The notes under the pieces: generated by a model
Told to the model about the DNA's origin: nothing
The model's database searches: none
What the model saw: only the letters and a program-made list of their open reading frames with translations
Shown: piece after piece, positions 40,501 through 50,771 of the stretch
How positions within the stretch are numbered: the first letter of the stretch is position 1
Layout: the number at the start of each line of letters is the position of its first letter
Position numbers and translations under genes: made by a program
DNA from: Streptococcus anginosus
GTDB taxonomy: Bacteria > Bacillota > Bacilli > Lactobacillales > Streptococcaceae
DNA length: 64,000 bases
Reading direction: 5' to 3'
Assembly (NCBI RefSeq): GCF_001697145.1
Contig: NZ_CP012719.1
Span: forward strand, 1,274,501 to 1,338,500

Positions 40501-41968
40501 CTTCACGAACGCCATAAGGACTAGAAACATTGGAAATAAGGACATCAAATGTTCCTGTGTCAGGATTATTATTAGCAATGGTCACCTTTCCTTGAGGTCG
40601 TCCTAATGAAAGCTCGGTAGTTGTTCCACCTACGCCAACCAATTTCCCATTATTTTGGATGTAATAAAGGTGAATATGATAGAGTCCTGTAGAAAATTTG
40701 TGATCTACTGCCCTTACTGTTACTTTATAGGTTCCATCAGTCTGTTTAGAAGCTGTATACCAAATAATGTCATCTTGACCATTGACATTAGACCAAGTCG
40801 GTACTTTCACTTCACGAACGCCATAAGGAGCAGAAACATCTGACACAATCACATCAAAGGTTCCTGTGTTAGGATTCTTGTTTTGAACCGTGATTTTTCC
40901 CTTTATTGGCTGATTTGCAGCACGGTTGCTTGGAGTTGCCTTATTCGTAAATCGTCCAGTATAATCCACGCTTTGATCAAATACATGACGACCAGATAGT
41001 AGTTCAGCTTGCGAAGTAAACTGCCAAGCACCCGCTTCACTATTATATTTCAGTATTTTCGCATCATCTGCACTTAATTTTGAAGTTGGATATTGCGCTA
41101 CCCAGAAATTTTCCAAGCCAAATTGCTCTGTTTGGATTGGTCCTTTCGTTCTGAGATTATTTCGATCAAGCCAACTTGCACTTGTATAGTACATCAAATT
41201 TGAAAAACCCATACGCCGCATTTCATCTGCCCAAGCTTGAGTAGTTGCATTGATATTCGGACGCATATCAGAATCTTCAATATCATTTACCATAACAGTT
41301 GAGGAAGGAAGGTTCAATCGCCTTGCTTCCTCTGCAAAATAGCGCGCTTCTGCTCTTGCTTCTGCTTCATTAGTATAATGAGAAAAAGCATAAGCCGACA
41401 CTTGCATACCTGCCGCTTGTGCATTCTGTGTTTGAGAAGCCGCATAAGGATTTTTATAACTCGTTCCTTCTGTTAATTTGACAACAACCCCATTTACCCC
41501 TTTTTCAGCTAAATGTTGATAATCCTCTTTGCTGATATGTCCATTATGACTGCTGACATCCACAAAAGTTGATTTTTTCACTTGTGCATCAGGATTACTT
41601 CTAGCTGTTGCTTGATTATTCTGTGCAGCAAAAAAAGTTGACTTGTTGTCTTTTTTAGTCTCAGTTGTAGTTGTCGAATTTTCTTTTACAACATTTTGTT
41701 CTTCTGAAACTTTAGCTTCAGTTGAAGCGGTTGATGAAGCAGTTGCTTCATTTTTAGATGAAGAAGATGAAGTTGTTTGATTTATTGGAGCAGTTTGAGT
41801 TACTTCTTTTGTTTGGAGTTCAACTGAAGAATGAGCTTCTTGTTTATTGACTTCTACTGTCGGCTCTAGCGTAGAAGTTTTTACAGATTCATCAGCAAAA
41901 ATTTGCTGTGAACTAGCTGCAATTAAAATAGCTGTGCTTGCTAAATAAAATAAACTTTTCTTTTTCAT
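37589..41968 (-). CDS. Secreted GH25 muramidase with nine Bsp-like repeats and a C39-like peptidase domain
   Basis: This 1459-residue surface or secreted protein begins with a signal peptide (about 1-25). A Ser/Thr/Glu-rich linker follows (26-128), then a GH25 lysozyme domain (about 132-345) with FVDVSSHNG and the acidic pair in VMVNDIEDSD. Nine repeats of about 103 residues (357-1282), of GBS Bsp-like type, follow. The C-terminus (about 1284-1459) resembles a peptidase C39-type papain fold with the probable Cys in ATGCVPTTVAMAI and His in YPVTHELVMRGY. There is no LPXTG or choline-binding motif, so the repeats probably bind the wall. It cleaves peptidoglycan glycan strands; the C39-like part may cut peptide stems, which is inference. 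Confidence 0.88.
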   Translation of the reverse strand: MKKKSLFYLASTAILIAASSQQIFADESVKTSTLEPTVEVNKQEAHSSVELQTKEVTQTAPINQTTSSSSSKNEATASSTASTEAKVSEEQNVVKENSTTTTETKKDNKSTFFAAQNNQATARSNPDAQVKKSTFVDVSSHNGHISKEDYQHLAEKGVNGVVVKLTEGTSYKNPYAASQTQNAQAAGMQVSAYAFSHYTNEAEARAEARYFAEEARRLNLPSSTVMVNDIEDSDMRPNINATTQAWADEMRRMGFSNLMYYTSASWLDRNNLRTKGPIQTEQFGLENFWVAQYPTSKLSADDAKILKYNSEAGAWQFTSQAELLSGRHVFDQSVDYTGRFTNKATPSNRAANQPIKGKITVQNKNPNTGTFDVIVSDVSAPYGVREVKVPTWSNVNGQDDIIWYTASKQTDGTYKVTVRAVDHKFSTGLYHIHLYYIQNNGKLVGVGGTTTELSLGRPQGKVTIANNNPDTGTFDVLISNVSSPYGVREVKVPIWSSIGGQDDIIWYTAKKQANGTYKVTVKATDHKKSTGEYNIHVYYIQENNQLVGVTGTTTTVSIAHPKGTLTITNNNPDAGTFDVIVSGVSSPDGVREVKLPTWSHVDGQDDIIWYTAKKQADGTYKTTVKVSDHKYSTGLYNVHLYYIQGNGKIVGVAGTQVNVSLARAKGNLTIQNNNPDTGTFDVIVSGVSSPYGVREVKLPTWSNVNGQDDIIWYTATRQANGTYKTTIKASDHKRSTGLYHIHLYYIQDNGKIVGVGGTTTEVSIARPKGTLTIQNKDANKGTFEVIVSNVSNPDGVREVKLPTWSNVNGQDDIIWYTAARQSDGTYKVTVKASNHKNSVGEYNIHLYYVQNDGQLVGVTGTKTNVSIAKPQGKITIANNNPDTGTFDVIVSEVSNPAGGVKIVSVPVWSSVNGQDDIIWYTATKQVNGTYKVTVKASDHKYSTGIYNVHLYYVQDDGKLVGVAGTQTVVSLAKPQGQITIQNNNPDTGTFDVIVSNVSNPYGVREVKLPIWSSVNGQDDIIWYTAAKQANGTYKVTVKASNHKNSVGEYNIHLYYVQNDGQLVGVTGTKTNVSIAKPQGKITIANNNPDTGTFDVIVSEVSNPAGGVKTVSVPIWSSVNGQDDIIWYTATKQVNGTYKVTVKASDHKYSTGLYYVHLYYVQNNGTLIGVGGTSTNVTISPDKLKPTGKITIQNNNPNTGTFEVVVSNVFSPNGVREVKLPTWSSVNGQDDVSWYTATKQADGTYKLFVNASNHKNSTGEYNVHLYYVQNDGQLVGVGGIKLQVNKRVYETPYYSQRDGRWAGRTYGGYTFAATGCVPTTVAMAISGITGQTVLPTTVADYLYHSTNEFNKRSYGTTSHGIVLAARHWGLKTDVLGSTAAVREALAMGHHVLGAVGTSVFANYPVTHELVMRGYNNGITYVMDPYNANNNGYYSVDYLFRVRSLDPTDNTEGSPFMTIRA
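38118..40900 (-). repeat. Nine tandem Bsp-like repeats (about 309 bp each)
   Basis: Each unit starts with G-x-I/L-T-I-x-N-x-N-P and contains WS-x-V-x-GQDDIIWYTA, GTYKVTVKASDHK and YNVHLYYVQ. Two stretches (about 38558-38881 and 39179-39502) are nearly identical over 320 bp, offset by 621 bp or two units. Confidence 0.9.
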
Positions 41969-41982
41969 TTTATTTCTCCATT

Positions 41983-42013
41983 TTAAAATAAGCCTGCCAT
42001 AAAATATGGCAAG
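41983..42013 (-). terminator. Intrinsic terminator after tpiA
   Basis: On the minus strand GCTTGCCAT pairs with ATGGCAGGC (one G-U), followed by TTATTTT. It lies in the 66 bp between tpiA and the muramidase gene. Confidence 0.65.
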
Positions 42014-42034
42014 CTAACTATTTCTTTTAAGAAA

Positions 42035-42817
<783 letters not shown>

Positions 42818-42879
42818 TTACATCTATTATTTTACCATAATTTAATAGAGAAATAAAGACTGAGTCGAATGAAATCATA

Positions 42880-42906
42880 AAAAAGAAAGCCCCGCAACAG
42901 CGGAGC
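42880..42906 (-). terminator. Intrinsic terminator after tuf
   Basis: The minus strand has GCTCCGC...GCGGGGC (42900-42906 and 42889-42895) followed by a T-rich tail. Confidence 0.8.
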
Positions 42907-42949
42907 TCATTTGTCTGACTTTAATTGTTCATCTGGGAACTTAATTGAA

Positions 42950-44146
42950 TTAAGCTTCGATTTCTGTAACCATACCTGAACCTACAGTACGTCCACCTTC
43001 ACGGATAGAGAATGTAGTTCCTTGTTCTACGGCAATTGGGTGGATCAATTCAACGTCGATTGTTACGTTATCACCAGGCATTACCATTTCAGTACCTGCA
43101 GGAAGTTCGATTGAACCTGTAACGTCTGTAGTACGGAAGTAGAATTGAGGACGGTAGTTGTTGAAGAATGGAGTATGACGTCCACCTTCTTCTTTAGTAA
43201 GGATGTAAACTTCACCTTTGAATTTAGTGTGTGGATGAATTGAACCTGGTTTAGCAAGAACTTGTCCACGTTCGATTTCGTCACGTTGGATACCACGAAG
43301 AAGAACCCCTACGTTATCTCCAGCAAGACCTTCGTCCAATTGTTTACGGAACATTTCAACACCAGTAACAACTGCTTTTTGAATTTCGTCACGGATACCA
43401 ACGATTTCAACTTCGTCGTTGACTTTAACAGTACCACGGTCGATACGTCCTGAAGCAACAGTACCACGTCCAGTAATTGAGAATACATCTTCGACTGGAA
43501 GAAGCAATGGTTTGTCAGTGTCACGTTCTGGTTCTGGAATGTATTCATCAACAGTATCCATCAATTCCATGATGATGTCTTCATATTTTTCATCACCTTC
43601 AAGAGCTTTAAGAGCTGAACCTTGGATAACTGGGATTTCATCACCTGGGAAATCGTATTCTGAAAGAAGGTCACGGATTTCCATTTCAACCAATTCAAGC
43701 AATTCTTCATCGTCAACCAAGTCAACTTTGTTCATGAAGACGATAAGGTATTTAACACCTACTTGGCGTGAAAGAAGGATGTGTTCACGAGTTTGAGGCA
43801 TTGGTCCGTCAGTTGAAGCTACTACAAGGATAGCTCCGTCCATTTGAGCAGCACCAGTGATCATGTTTTTAACGTAGTCCGCGTGCCCTGGAGCGTCGAT
43901 GTGAGCATAGTGACGTTTAGCAGTTTCGTATTCAACGTGTGCAGTGTTGATAGTGATTCCGCGTTCGCGTTCTTCTGGAGCAGCATCAATAGATGAATAA
44001 TCTTTTGGTTGGTTAACTGAACTTGGAAGACGACGTGCAAGTACAGTCGTGATAGCTGCAGTTAGGGTAGTTTTACCATGGTCAACGTGTCCGATTGTAC
44101 CGATGTTAACGTGTGGTTTACTACGATCGTATTTTTCTTTTGCCAT
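42950..44146 (-). CDS. tuf: Elongation factor Tu
   Basis: This 398-residue GTPase delivers aminoacyl-tRNA to the ribosome. Start ATG 44146 ([19 protein letters not shown]) is chosen because the upstream frame has no family sequence. Motifs: [22 protein letters not shown], the switch I region [16 protein letters not shown], and C-terminal domains 2 and 3 ending VGSGMVTEI. Codon use is strongly biased, as expected for a highly expressed gene. Confidence 0.98.
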   Translation of the reverse strand: MAKEKYDRSKPHVNIGTIGHVDHGKTTLTAAITTVLARRLPSSVNQPKDYSSIDAAPEERERGITINTAHVEYETAKRHYAHIDAPGHADYVKNMITGAAQMDGAILVVASTDGPMPQTREHILLSRQVGVKYLIVFMNKVDLVDDEELLELVEMEIRDLLSEYDFPGDEIPVIQGSALKALEGDEKYEDIIMELMDTVDEYIPEPERDTDKPLLLPVEDVFSITGRGTVASGRIDRGTVKVNDEVEIVGIRDEIQKAVVTGVEMFRKQLDEGLAGDNVGVLLRGIQRDEIERGQVLAKPGSIHPHTKFKGEVYILTKEEGGRHTPFFNNYRPQFYFRTTDVTGSIELPAGTEMVMPGDNVTIDVELIHPIAVEQGTTFSIREGGRTVGSGMVTEIEA

Positions 44147-44217
44147 TTGAGTAAAAGCCTCCAATAAAATATATTTTATAGATAGACAGTAGGCAATACA
44201 GTCTAACTTTCCTTACT

Positions 44218-44245
44218 ATTTTATCAAATTTTCTTCAAATTGCAA
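44218..44245 (-). promoter_or_regulatory. Promoter of tuf
   Basis: Minus strand TTGCAA (44240-44245), 16 bases, TAAAAT (44218-44223). It lies about 72 bases upstream of the start codon. Confidence 0.6.
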
Positions 44246-44269
44246 GCATTTTACGCCTTTTTTATCAAT

Positions 44270-45334
44270 TTATTCTTTGTCCAACTTGTAGTATGGTTGA
44301 TTTGGTATAGAAGCTCCAATGCTTGATGCATAAATCCACTCCTTACCTTCCAGCTGTGCAAAATTTTCAGATTTTCCTGTTAGGATAACGCCTGAGAACT
44401 CTAATTTGTCTAGGTCTTCTTTCTTAGACAAGTCTAGCTTACCAAATTTTTTCAAGTAGGTTTTAATGTCATCTGACGGAGTTACATTATTGTAGCTACT
44501 TTTTCCAAATCTACTTTTAATATATTTCTTCAAATTAGTCAAGAATCCATCTACATCCTTCATTTCGGAAAGTCTGTCACTCAGTTTCTCTCCTTCTTTG
44601 AGGTTTTTAATAGCTTCTTCTGCTTCCTTTTTGTGAACATATTCTTTTTGCGTTAGATAATCTGGACTCGTACCATATAGATTGCTTGGTTGCCACCAGC
44701 TTGGATCGCTTGTTGAATTTGTACCAATCCAATACCAATTGGTCTTGAGGTTCTTAGGTATCATTGCCCGAATTTCTTTTAAACTATATGGTTTATCAAA
44801 GGTCAGAGCCACTTCTACCAGTTGATTTTTCATTTCTTTGATATAAGGAAGTTCTTGGGTTGGTTCATGGACAGGTTCTCCTTTCTCTTCTTTAGCTTTT
44901 TTATTGTAGAATTGTGGCACTTTTTGATTGTTTTCTATTTGAATAGTTGCCCCGGATTCTGTATATCTTCCAGAATTTGCATGAAAAAGAGTTCCTCGAT
45001 CGATATTAAAAATTCCAAAATCTGTCTTGTATTCACCATAGTCTAGTGGAATCCCATAAATATCTTTGGCTTGTCTACCTTTAATACCACCGTGAAACAT
45101 ATCCCCACCATTAGCAGACCATGTATACGTTTCAATATTAGGAAAGGCGACGCTTTCAACTAGTTGTACCTCATTGACCACCTTCCAAGCTTGGTCGCTG
45201 ATGAGCTTTCCTGTAATCATACGAGCAGCAATATATATTCCAAAAAATACTACCACTACTGTTGTTGACCAGAGGATAATCCGCTTGATATTTCTCTTTT
45301 TGTTTTTCTTTGCAACAATTTCAAATGTTTCCAT
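44270..45334 (-). CDS. Membrane-anchored anti-sigma factor (sigma-regulator family)
   Basis: This 354-residue protein has a short basic cytoplasmic N-terminus, one membrane segment (about residues 18-42, IILWSTTVVVVFFGIYIAARM) and a large extracellular domain. It fits the pattern of Sigma_reg_N/Sigma_reg_C anti-sigma proteins: N-terminal cytosolic tail followed by an outside sensor with LVEVALTFDKPYSLKEIRAMIP. It overlaps the sigma factor gene by 14 bases. It probably holds the ECF factor inactive until an envelope signal is sensed; the signal is unknown. Confidence 0.75.
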   Translation of the reverse strand: METFEIVAKKNKKRNIKRIILWSTTVVVVFFGIYIAARMITGKLISDQAWKVVNEVQLVESVAFPNIETYTWSANGGDMFHGGIKGRQAKDIYGIPLDYGEYKTDFGIFNIDRGTLFHANSGRYTESGATIQIENNQKVPQFYNKKAKEEKGEPVHEPTQELPYIKEMKNQLVEVALTFDKPYSLKEIRAMIPKNLKTNWYWIGTNSTSDPSWWQPSNLYGTSPDYLTQKEYVHKKEAEEAIKNLKEGEKLSDRLSEMKDVDGFLTNLKKYIKSRFGKSSYNNVTPSDDIKTYLKKFGKLDLSKKEDLDKLEFSGVILTGKSENFAQLEGKEWIYASSIGASIPNQPYYKLDKE

Positions 45335-45791
45335 GATGATATCCTTTCTTTTCCAAAATCTGTCGAAGTTTCTTTCGACTGCGCATGAGCTGAACTTTGA
45401 CTTTGCTCTTAGAATAATGGAGTACTTCTGCTATTTCTCCTGTTGAAAACCCTTGAAAATAATAAAGATCCAACATGATTTTATCCTGTGTTGGCAACTT
45501 TTCTACTTCCTCCATGAGAAAGTCATAATCTGCTCCTTCAACAATCAATTGATTTTCCTTTGTAAAAAAATCTCGTCGCAGGATTTCCATATAATGCTTA
45601 TCACGCCGGTATTTGTCAATATAGCGGCGAATAGACACACGATACATCCAAGCTCGCATTTTTTCAGCAGGGATGACAAAATCAGACTCTAGCATTTTGA
45701 TAAAAACATCTTGAACAACATCTTCTGCTTGCTCTTTTGGAACGCCTGAGCCTTGCAGATAATAGACGATTTCTTTCGCAAAGGCAATCAA
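45321..45791 (-). CDS. ECF-type RNA polymerase sigma factor
   Basis: This protein of about 156 residues has sigma region 2 (QAEDVVQDVFIKMLE, RAWMYRVSIRRYIDKYRRD) and region 4 (LPTQDKIMLDLYYFQGFSTGEIAEVLHYSKSKVKVQLMRSRKKL). It pairs with the overlapping anti-sigma gene. The visible start is a TTG, but the in-frame sequence extends upstream to about 45818 with plausible family residues (IKLDDYEKV) and no ATG, GTG or TTG, so the true start is unclear. An ECF-like promoter lies upstream. Confidence 0.9.
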   Translation of the reverse strand: MIAFAKEIVYYLQGSGVPKEQAEDVVQDVFIKMLESDFVIPAEKMRAWMYRVSIRRYIDKYRRDKHYMEILRRDFFTKENQLIVEGADYDFLMEEVEKLPTQDKIMLDLYYFQGFSTGEIAEVLHYSKSKVKVQLMRSRKKLRQILEKKGYHHGNI

Positions 45792-45844
45792 GACTTTTTC
45801 ATAATCATCTAATTTGATATTCTCATCCCCCTTCCTTCACTAGT

Positions 45845-45873
45845 ATAACGAATTGGAAGCGTTTTCGGTTACA
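45845..45873 (-). promoter_or_regulatory. Candidate autoregulatory ECF promoter
   Basis: Minus strand TGTAAC (45868-45873), 17 bases, CGTTAT (45845-45850), ahead of the sigma gene. This matches the TGTAAC/CGT layout of Bacillus-type ECF promoters and is poorly placed for a sigma-A -35/-10 pair. It suggests the factor transcribes its own operon. Confidence 0.6.
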
Positions 45874-45880
45874 AAGATAT

Positions 45881-45907
45881 AAAAAAATCGGAAATAATCC
45901 GATTTTT
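45881..45907. terminator. Bidirectional terminator near the sigma promoter
   Basis: AAAATCGGA (45884-45892) pairs with TCCGATTTT (45898-45906), with A- and T-rich flanks. It ends the leftward gene at 45938-46465 just before the sigma operon promoter. Confidence 0.75.
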
Positions 45908-45937
45908 ACACTTTTTACTCTTGCCAAGACATATAAA

Positions 45938-46465
45938 TTAATGTGTTGATCCCAAAAATACTATTAAAGAAAAAATAACAGCAATTACAATGAAAGCAGC
46001 AACATAAATGGCACGTCCAACTGGGTGCTTGGGATTTATTGCTATACCAAGCCTTCTAGCTTCTGAAAATACTTTAGAATTTTGAAACCGATAATACTCA
46101 TATAAATAACCTGCTACTAACATGCAAAATATGAAAACACATAGTAGAGAAGCCAATAATTTTTGAGTAGCAAGCGAAATGCTGTTACCAAAAGTAAGCA
46201 TTACACCGATTACTATCAATAAACAAAGCAGAAAAATATAAAAGAACCAAATACTGATTTTTCTTATCTGCATATATTTTCGAGCGTTATTATTTTTTTC
46301 ATTAAGGTGTCGATAATAAATATTGCCTAAAATAAGTATAATCAGCAAACCTGCCAATCCTATGAAGCTTATTAAGTTGCTCATGTCAGTAAAAACACTG
46401 ATACTAGCAAATAATATAAAGCCTACTGTAACAATACCATTAAAAATCTTTCTTTTACTCATCAC
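45938..46465 (-). CDS. Hypothetical membrane protein
   Basis: This 175-residue protein has about five membrane segments (residues 9-26, 30-47, 71-91, 103-126, 151-170). It shows no recognisable domain. The last loop contains EARRLGIAINPKHPVGRAI. It stands alone between ppc and the sigma/anti-sigma operon, with a terminator after it. It may be part of an envelope-stress response by proximity only. Confidence 0.6.
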   Translation of the reverse strand: MMSKRKIFNGIVTVGFILFASISVFTDMSNLISFIGLAGLLIILILGNIYYRHLNEKNNNARKYMQIRKISIWFFYIFLLCLLIVIGVMLTFGNSISLATQKLLASLLCVFIFCMLVAGYLYEYYRFQNSKVFSEARRLGIAINPKHPVGRAIYVAAFIVIAVIFSLIVFLGSTH

Positions 46466-46520
46466 AACTAAACCTTCTTACACACAAGCATTCGTTATCA
46501 TCTTACACTTTCATTCTACA

Positions 46521-49220
46521 TCAGCCTGAGTTTCTCAGTCCTGTCGCAATTCCGTTGATTGTGATATGAATCAATCGTTCTTCATCCGAGGATAATTCTC
46601 CACGGCGTTGACGCTTGATGAGTTCTAGCTGAATATAATTCAAAATGTTAAAGTAACGCATGCGGTAGTCTAAACTGTCTCGCAAGTAGGGATTTTCTTC
46701 TAACAGGTCGTCATAATCTTCAATGGCAAGAATAACATTCTTGGTTAATTGCCACTCATCCAAAATTGTATAATAAATTTCTTGTACTTCTTTATCTTCA
46801 CACAATTGAGCATATTCAAAGGCGATATTCATATTCGACTTTGATAACACCATGTCTACATTGGACAGAAGTGATTGGAAGAAAGGCCAATTTTTATACA
46901 TCTTTCTCAAAAAAGCTAGATTTTCTTCTGGATTTTCATCAATAAATTCTTTAAAGCTGGATCCAACACCATACCAACCAGGGAACATCACCCGACTTTG
47001 TGACCATGAAAAGACCCACGGAATGGCACGCAAGCCACCGATTTCAGTAATGGTTTTACGCGCAGCCGGTCGCGAACCAATATTAAAGCTGGAAATAGCT
47101 TTGATCGGGCTTGATTCAAAGAAATAATCATAAAAATGCTCATTGCCAAAAACCAAATCACGATAAATTTGATAGCTTCGTTCCACTATCTGATCCATAA
47201 TGCGCTCGTAGCGATTAGACGTGTTGGTATCACTTTTTTTCTTAGTAATCATACGGTTAATCGTTGCCGACACTAGCATTTCTAAATTGTAATACGCTGC
47301 GTCTTTATTTCCGTATTTATTGCCAATGACTTCTCCTTGCTCTGTCAGGCGAATCCGATCATTGATACTGCGGAGAGGCTGAGAGGTAATGGCTTCATAA
47401 GTAGGTCCGCCACCACGACCAACCGTTCCACCACGACCGTGGAAGAAGGTGATTTTCACACCAAATTCATCTCCGATAGCGGTCAGTTGCTGTTGAGCTT
47501 TATAAAGAGTCCAGCAGGATGATAAGTAGCCACCGTCTTTATTGCTGTCCGAATAGCCCAGCATGATTTCTTGATAATTGTTATTAGAGGCAATCCATTT
47601 CTGGGCAATTGGAAGAGATAAGTATTTCTTCATCGTGTCATAGGAATTATCCAAGTCTTCAATGGTTTCAAAGAGTGGCACAATCTGTACACGCGCAAAT
47701 TCTTTATCAATGAGACCAACTTCCTTGTGCATAACAGCCAACTCTAAAAGGTCAGACACGCTCGTAGCATGAGAAATAATGGTTTGCTTAATGATAGCAT
47801 CTCCTAGCTTATCTTTCAACTCACGAGCCGTTTGAAAAATCTCTAATTCTTTTTGCAAAAGGGCAGATTTTTTAGCATGTGTAGCAGAAAGAATCCGCGG
47901 ATCATAGAGAAGTTCATTTAGCAGAACGTGACATTTTTCGTCTTCAGAAAGCTCGCTATAATGCTCCACAATTCCTGCGCTCGCTAATAACTCCGCAACG
48001 CAGGCTTCATGAACACTAGAATCTTGTCGCATATCAATGGAAGCAAGATAAAAACCGAATACTTCCACTGCTTGAAGCAACTCAGTAAACTCACCAGAAA
48101 TCATTGCTTCGCCTTTATTTTCAAGAAGAGACTGCTTGATAGCTAGTAAATCATGTTTAAATTCTTCAATTTTGTGGTAATGTGGCTCTGTTTTGATTTG
48201 GCTAATAAAGTAAGTCTTTGTATTTTTCAGTTTTGTTCGAATATAGTAGAAGGCTCGACGATATAATTCTTTTTCGCGGTAAATGGAATTATCTTCTGAC
48301 AGATAAGCCATTTCCTGCACCGCTTCACTAACTTTTACGATACCTGTTGACAAAGAAAATTCACGGTACAAATTAGCAACTTTCGTATCGTAATAGTTCA
48401 TAATCACTTCACATTGGGTCAAAGCGGATTTTTTCAATGTTTCAGCTGTAACATAAGGATTTCCATCTCGGTCGCCACCAATCCACATTCCCATTGTAAT
48501 AGGGGTTGGATTTTTTAAGTCAATTCCATGTTTTTTGGCTAGGCGCTTGTATTCTTCTGTTAAATTAGTCACCGCCTGCAAGAAAGAGCTATTGTAGTAT
48601 TCCATCACATTGGTGATTTCATTGGTCACTTTTAATTTCTTCTCACGAATCATATCTGTCCGCATGATAATTTCGATATACCGACGAAGATTATTGTGCC
48701 ATTTTTGCTCATTGAGCAAGCCCATTCGCACATCGCGGTATTTACGCAACAAAACGTGAATATGATTGGTCAAATCCAGCATAGTCGTTCGTTGCACTTG
48801 AGTTGGATGAGCTGTTAAAACAGGGACCACATTCAAATGCTCCAAAATTTCAGCAGCGTTTTCCTTTTCAGCAACCAAATCAATCGTTGTGGATAATTTC
48901 CCAAGATAATCTTGACCCACATTATTTTGATAGTTAATCTCAAAAGCCAAATCCACATCTTCTGAAATATTGATTAAAAGAGGCAGGATTGAAAAATAAC
49001 GAGAAATATAGGACATTTCCTTGTTCGATAGACTTTGAACAATCTCATTTAACCCTTCATAATTTCCAACTGCTGCTAATTCTTTTAAAGCAATGATTTT
49101 TTCAAAGGTTTCAGGACTCAGCATATTTTTTGTAACTTCTTCTAATAAGTCCGTCAGAATCGTAACTTCTTCTTTGATAACTTCTTTATTGTTGTAATTT
49201 TCTAATTTTTGAAGTGACAT
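46521..49220 (-). CDS. ppc: Phosphoenolpyruvate carboxylase
   Basis: This 899-residue enzyme makes oxaloacetate from PEP and bicarbonate. Catalytic motifs [29 protein letters not shown] and [21 protein letters not shown] are intact, and the C-terminus ends in [14 protein letters not shown] with the conserved terminal segment. Length is usual. It supplies C4 acids for aspartate-family amino acids in a streptococcus lacking a full TCA cycle. ftsW lies 38 bp upstream in the same direction. Confidence 0.97.
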   Translation of the reverse strand: MSLQKLENYNNKEVIKEEVTILTDLLEEVTKNMLSPETFEKIIALKELAAVGNYEGLNEIVQSLSNKEMSYISRYFSILPLLINISEDVDLAFEINYQNNVGQDYLGKLSTTIDLVAEKENAAEILEHLNVVPVLTAHPTQVQRTTMLDLTNHIHVLLRKYRDVRMGLLNEQKWHNNLRRYIEIIMRTDMIREKKLKVTNEITNVMEYYNSSFLQAVTNLTEEYKRLAKKHGIDLKNPTPITMGMWIGGDRDGNPYVTAETLKKSALTQCEVIMNYYDTKVANLYREFSLSTGIVKVSEAVQEMAYLSEDNSIYREKELYRRAFYYIRTKLKNTKTYFISQIKTEPHYHKIEEFKHDLLAIKQSLLENKGEAMISGEFTELLQAVEVFGFYLASIDMRQDSSVHEACVAELLASAGIVEHYSELSEDEKCHVLLNELLYDPRILSATHAKKSALLQKELEIFQTARELKDKLGDAIIKQTIISHATSVSDLLELAVMHKEVGLIDKEFARVQIVPLFETIEDLDNSYDTMKKYLSLPIAQKWIASNNNYQEIMLGYSDSNKDGGYLSSCWTLYKAQQQLTAIGDEFGVKITFFHGRGGTVGRGGGPTYEAITSQPLRSINDRIRLTEQGEVIGNKYGNKDAAYYNLEMLVSATINRMITKKKSDTNTSNRYERIMDQIVERSYQIYRDLVFGNEHFYDYFFESSPIKAISSFNIGSRPAARKTITEIGGLRAIPWVFSWSQSRVMFPGWYGVGSSFKEFIDENPEENLAFLRKMYKNWPFFQSLLSNVDMVLSKSNMNIAFEYAQLCEDKEVQEIYYTILDEWQLTKNVILAIEDYDDLLEENPYLRDSLDYRMRYFNILNYIQLELIKRQRRGELSSDEERLIHITINGIATGLRNSG

Positions 49221-49258
49221 AATCTACACCTTTCAATAAGCTTTTGCTCAATCTAACG

Positions 49259-50491
49259 TTAGCGAATAATTCTTAAACCGTGATTGGTTTCTTCGATTTC
49301 TCTATACAAACTTTCTCGTTTTTCATTGGCATCAATGTTTAACACAAAAGCAATCGCTACGGATAATACCAACAAACTATTTCCACCTTGTGATAAGAAA
49401 GGGAAGGTGACACCCGTCGAAGGAATCAAACCGGAAATTCCTCCAATATTGACAAACGTCTGTGTCAGTAGCATTCCACCGACACCAAGAGCCATCATAG
49501 AATTAAATGGATCTTTCGCTCGAATTCCCACAAGAATAATCCGCAAAATAAGGAAAAATAAGAGGGCTAAAATCAAGCTGGCACCGATAAATCCAAATTC
49601 TTCAATAACAATGGAAAAGACGAAGTCTGTCTGTGCTTCTGGCAAATAACCACGTTTTTCGATAGAATTTCCTAATCCTAAGCCAAACCAACCGCCATTA
49701 CTCATGGCATAATAGGAATTAGCTAGCTGGTGACCTGCACCTGATAAATCTTTAAAGGGATTAAAAAAGGCACTAAATCGTTTTGCTACATAGCCAAACA
49801 CAGGAACCTGAGCAACTTTTTCCACACCAATCAACCAGATGCCTGCTAAAACCGCTGTGGAAAGAGTGACCAATATCCCAAGAAGAGTTGAAAACCAGCG
49901 ATAAACAATCCCACTAACCGTTACCATGATTAAGGTCGTCAGCAAAAGAATGGTCGCATTCCCCAAGTCAGGCAGCGCTGCCACAATCCCAATGAGCACC
50001 ACGACCAGAATTCGCCAATCGTTCAGTGCACGTGGAATTAGTTGATTTCGTGTTAAAGCCTGATAGTCATACATTGCAATTTCATCTTGCTGATGAGAAA
50101 ACCGCTGTGCTAAAAACCAAATCAGAATAATTTTTAAATACTCAGCCGGCTGGAGACTAATCGGACCAAATCGCAACCAACCATGTGCACCATTGATTCG
50201 GGCACCAAGGAAGCGAGATAAAATTAAAAGCAAGATTTCCACAAAAATAACAATGACAATCAGTCGATTGTCTTTTAAGAAATCTAACTTTATTTTGTAA
50301 ATTAAAGCAATGGCAAGTAAGCTGATTACCCAGAAAATTCCTTGATTTAAAACAGATCTGAGCGAATTTGCTCCTACCTGTACTAAAGTGGCACTTGATG
50401 TCGAATAAACAACTATCAATCCCAAAATAGATAAAATCAAATAAGGAATCAAAATGGAATAATTCAGCAGGTGGCGTTTATCAATTTTCAT
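49259..50491 (-). CDS. ftsW: FtsW/RodA/SpoVE family lipid II polymerase
   Basis: This 410-residue protein has about ten membrane segments. Family motifs include NGAHGWLRFGPISLQPAEYLKI, the FPFLSQGGNSLL region in GLIPSTGVTFPFLSQGGNS and the loop GGWFGLGLGNSIEKRGYLPEAQTDFVFSI. FtsW polymerises septal peptidoglycan with its class B PBP partner. Its place next to ppc is the usual streptococcal arrangement for ftsW rather than rodA. Confidence 0.92.
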   Translation of the reverse strand: MKIDKRHLLNYSILIPYLILSILGLIVVYSTSSATLVQVGANSLRSVLNQGIFWVISLLAIALIYKIKLDFLKDNRLIVIVIFVEILLLILSRFLGARINGAHGWLRFGPISLQPAEYLKIILIWFLAQRFSHQQDEIAMYDYQALTRNQLIPRALNDWRILVVVLIGIVAALPDLGNATILLLTTLIMVTVSGIVYRWFSTLLGILVTLSTAVLAGIWLIGVEKVAQVPVFGYVAKRFSAFFNPFKDLSGAGHQLANSYYAMSNGGWFGLGLGNSIEKRGYLPEAQTDFVFSIVIEEFGFIGASLILALLFFLILRIILVGIRAKDPFNSMMALGVGGMLLTQTFVNIGGISGLIPSTGVTFPFLSQGGNSLLVLSVAIAFVLNIDANEKRESLYREIEETNHGLRIIR

Positions 50492-50734
50492 AGTTCACCT
50501 AATATTATTAAATTTTCACCGAACATTATACCATTTTCCAAGGTAAAAAAAAAGTATTTAACGAACGGTATTTTTTAAATCCTTGCAGTATCTAGGCTAA
50601 ACTTTAACTAAAAAAAGAACAATAAGCTGAGTCTATGAAAAGGATTCATAAGCATTCTTCACCATTATGTCCAATAAACCGCTTTCTTTAATATTTCAAT
50701 TTGATGACAAATACTTATTTTCTACTAGTTTATT

Positions 50735-50763
50735 TTGCTTTTTATCTGACTTTACGTTAAAAT
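50735..50763 (+). promoter_or_regulatory. Promoter close to the GH25 start codon
   Basis: TTGCTT (50735-50740), 17 bases, TAAAAT (50758-50763). The predicted transcription start near 50770 is two bases before the ATG, and no ribosome binding site precedes that ATG. The 280-bp gap 50492-50771 between divergent ftsW and this gene holds no other clear feature. Confidence 0.5.
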
Positions 50764-50771
50764 GAAATTAT

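Noticed and set aside
38118..40900. CRISPR-like repetitive DNA
   Set aside because: The repeats are coding, about 309 bp long and in frame, with no short repeat-spacer pattern.
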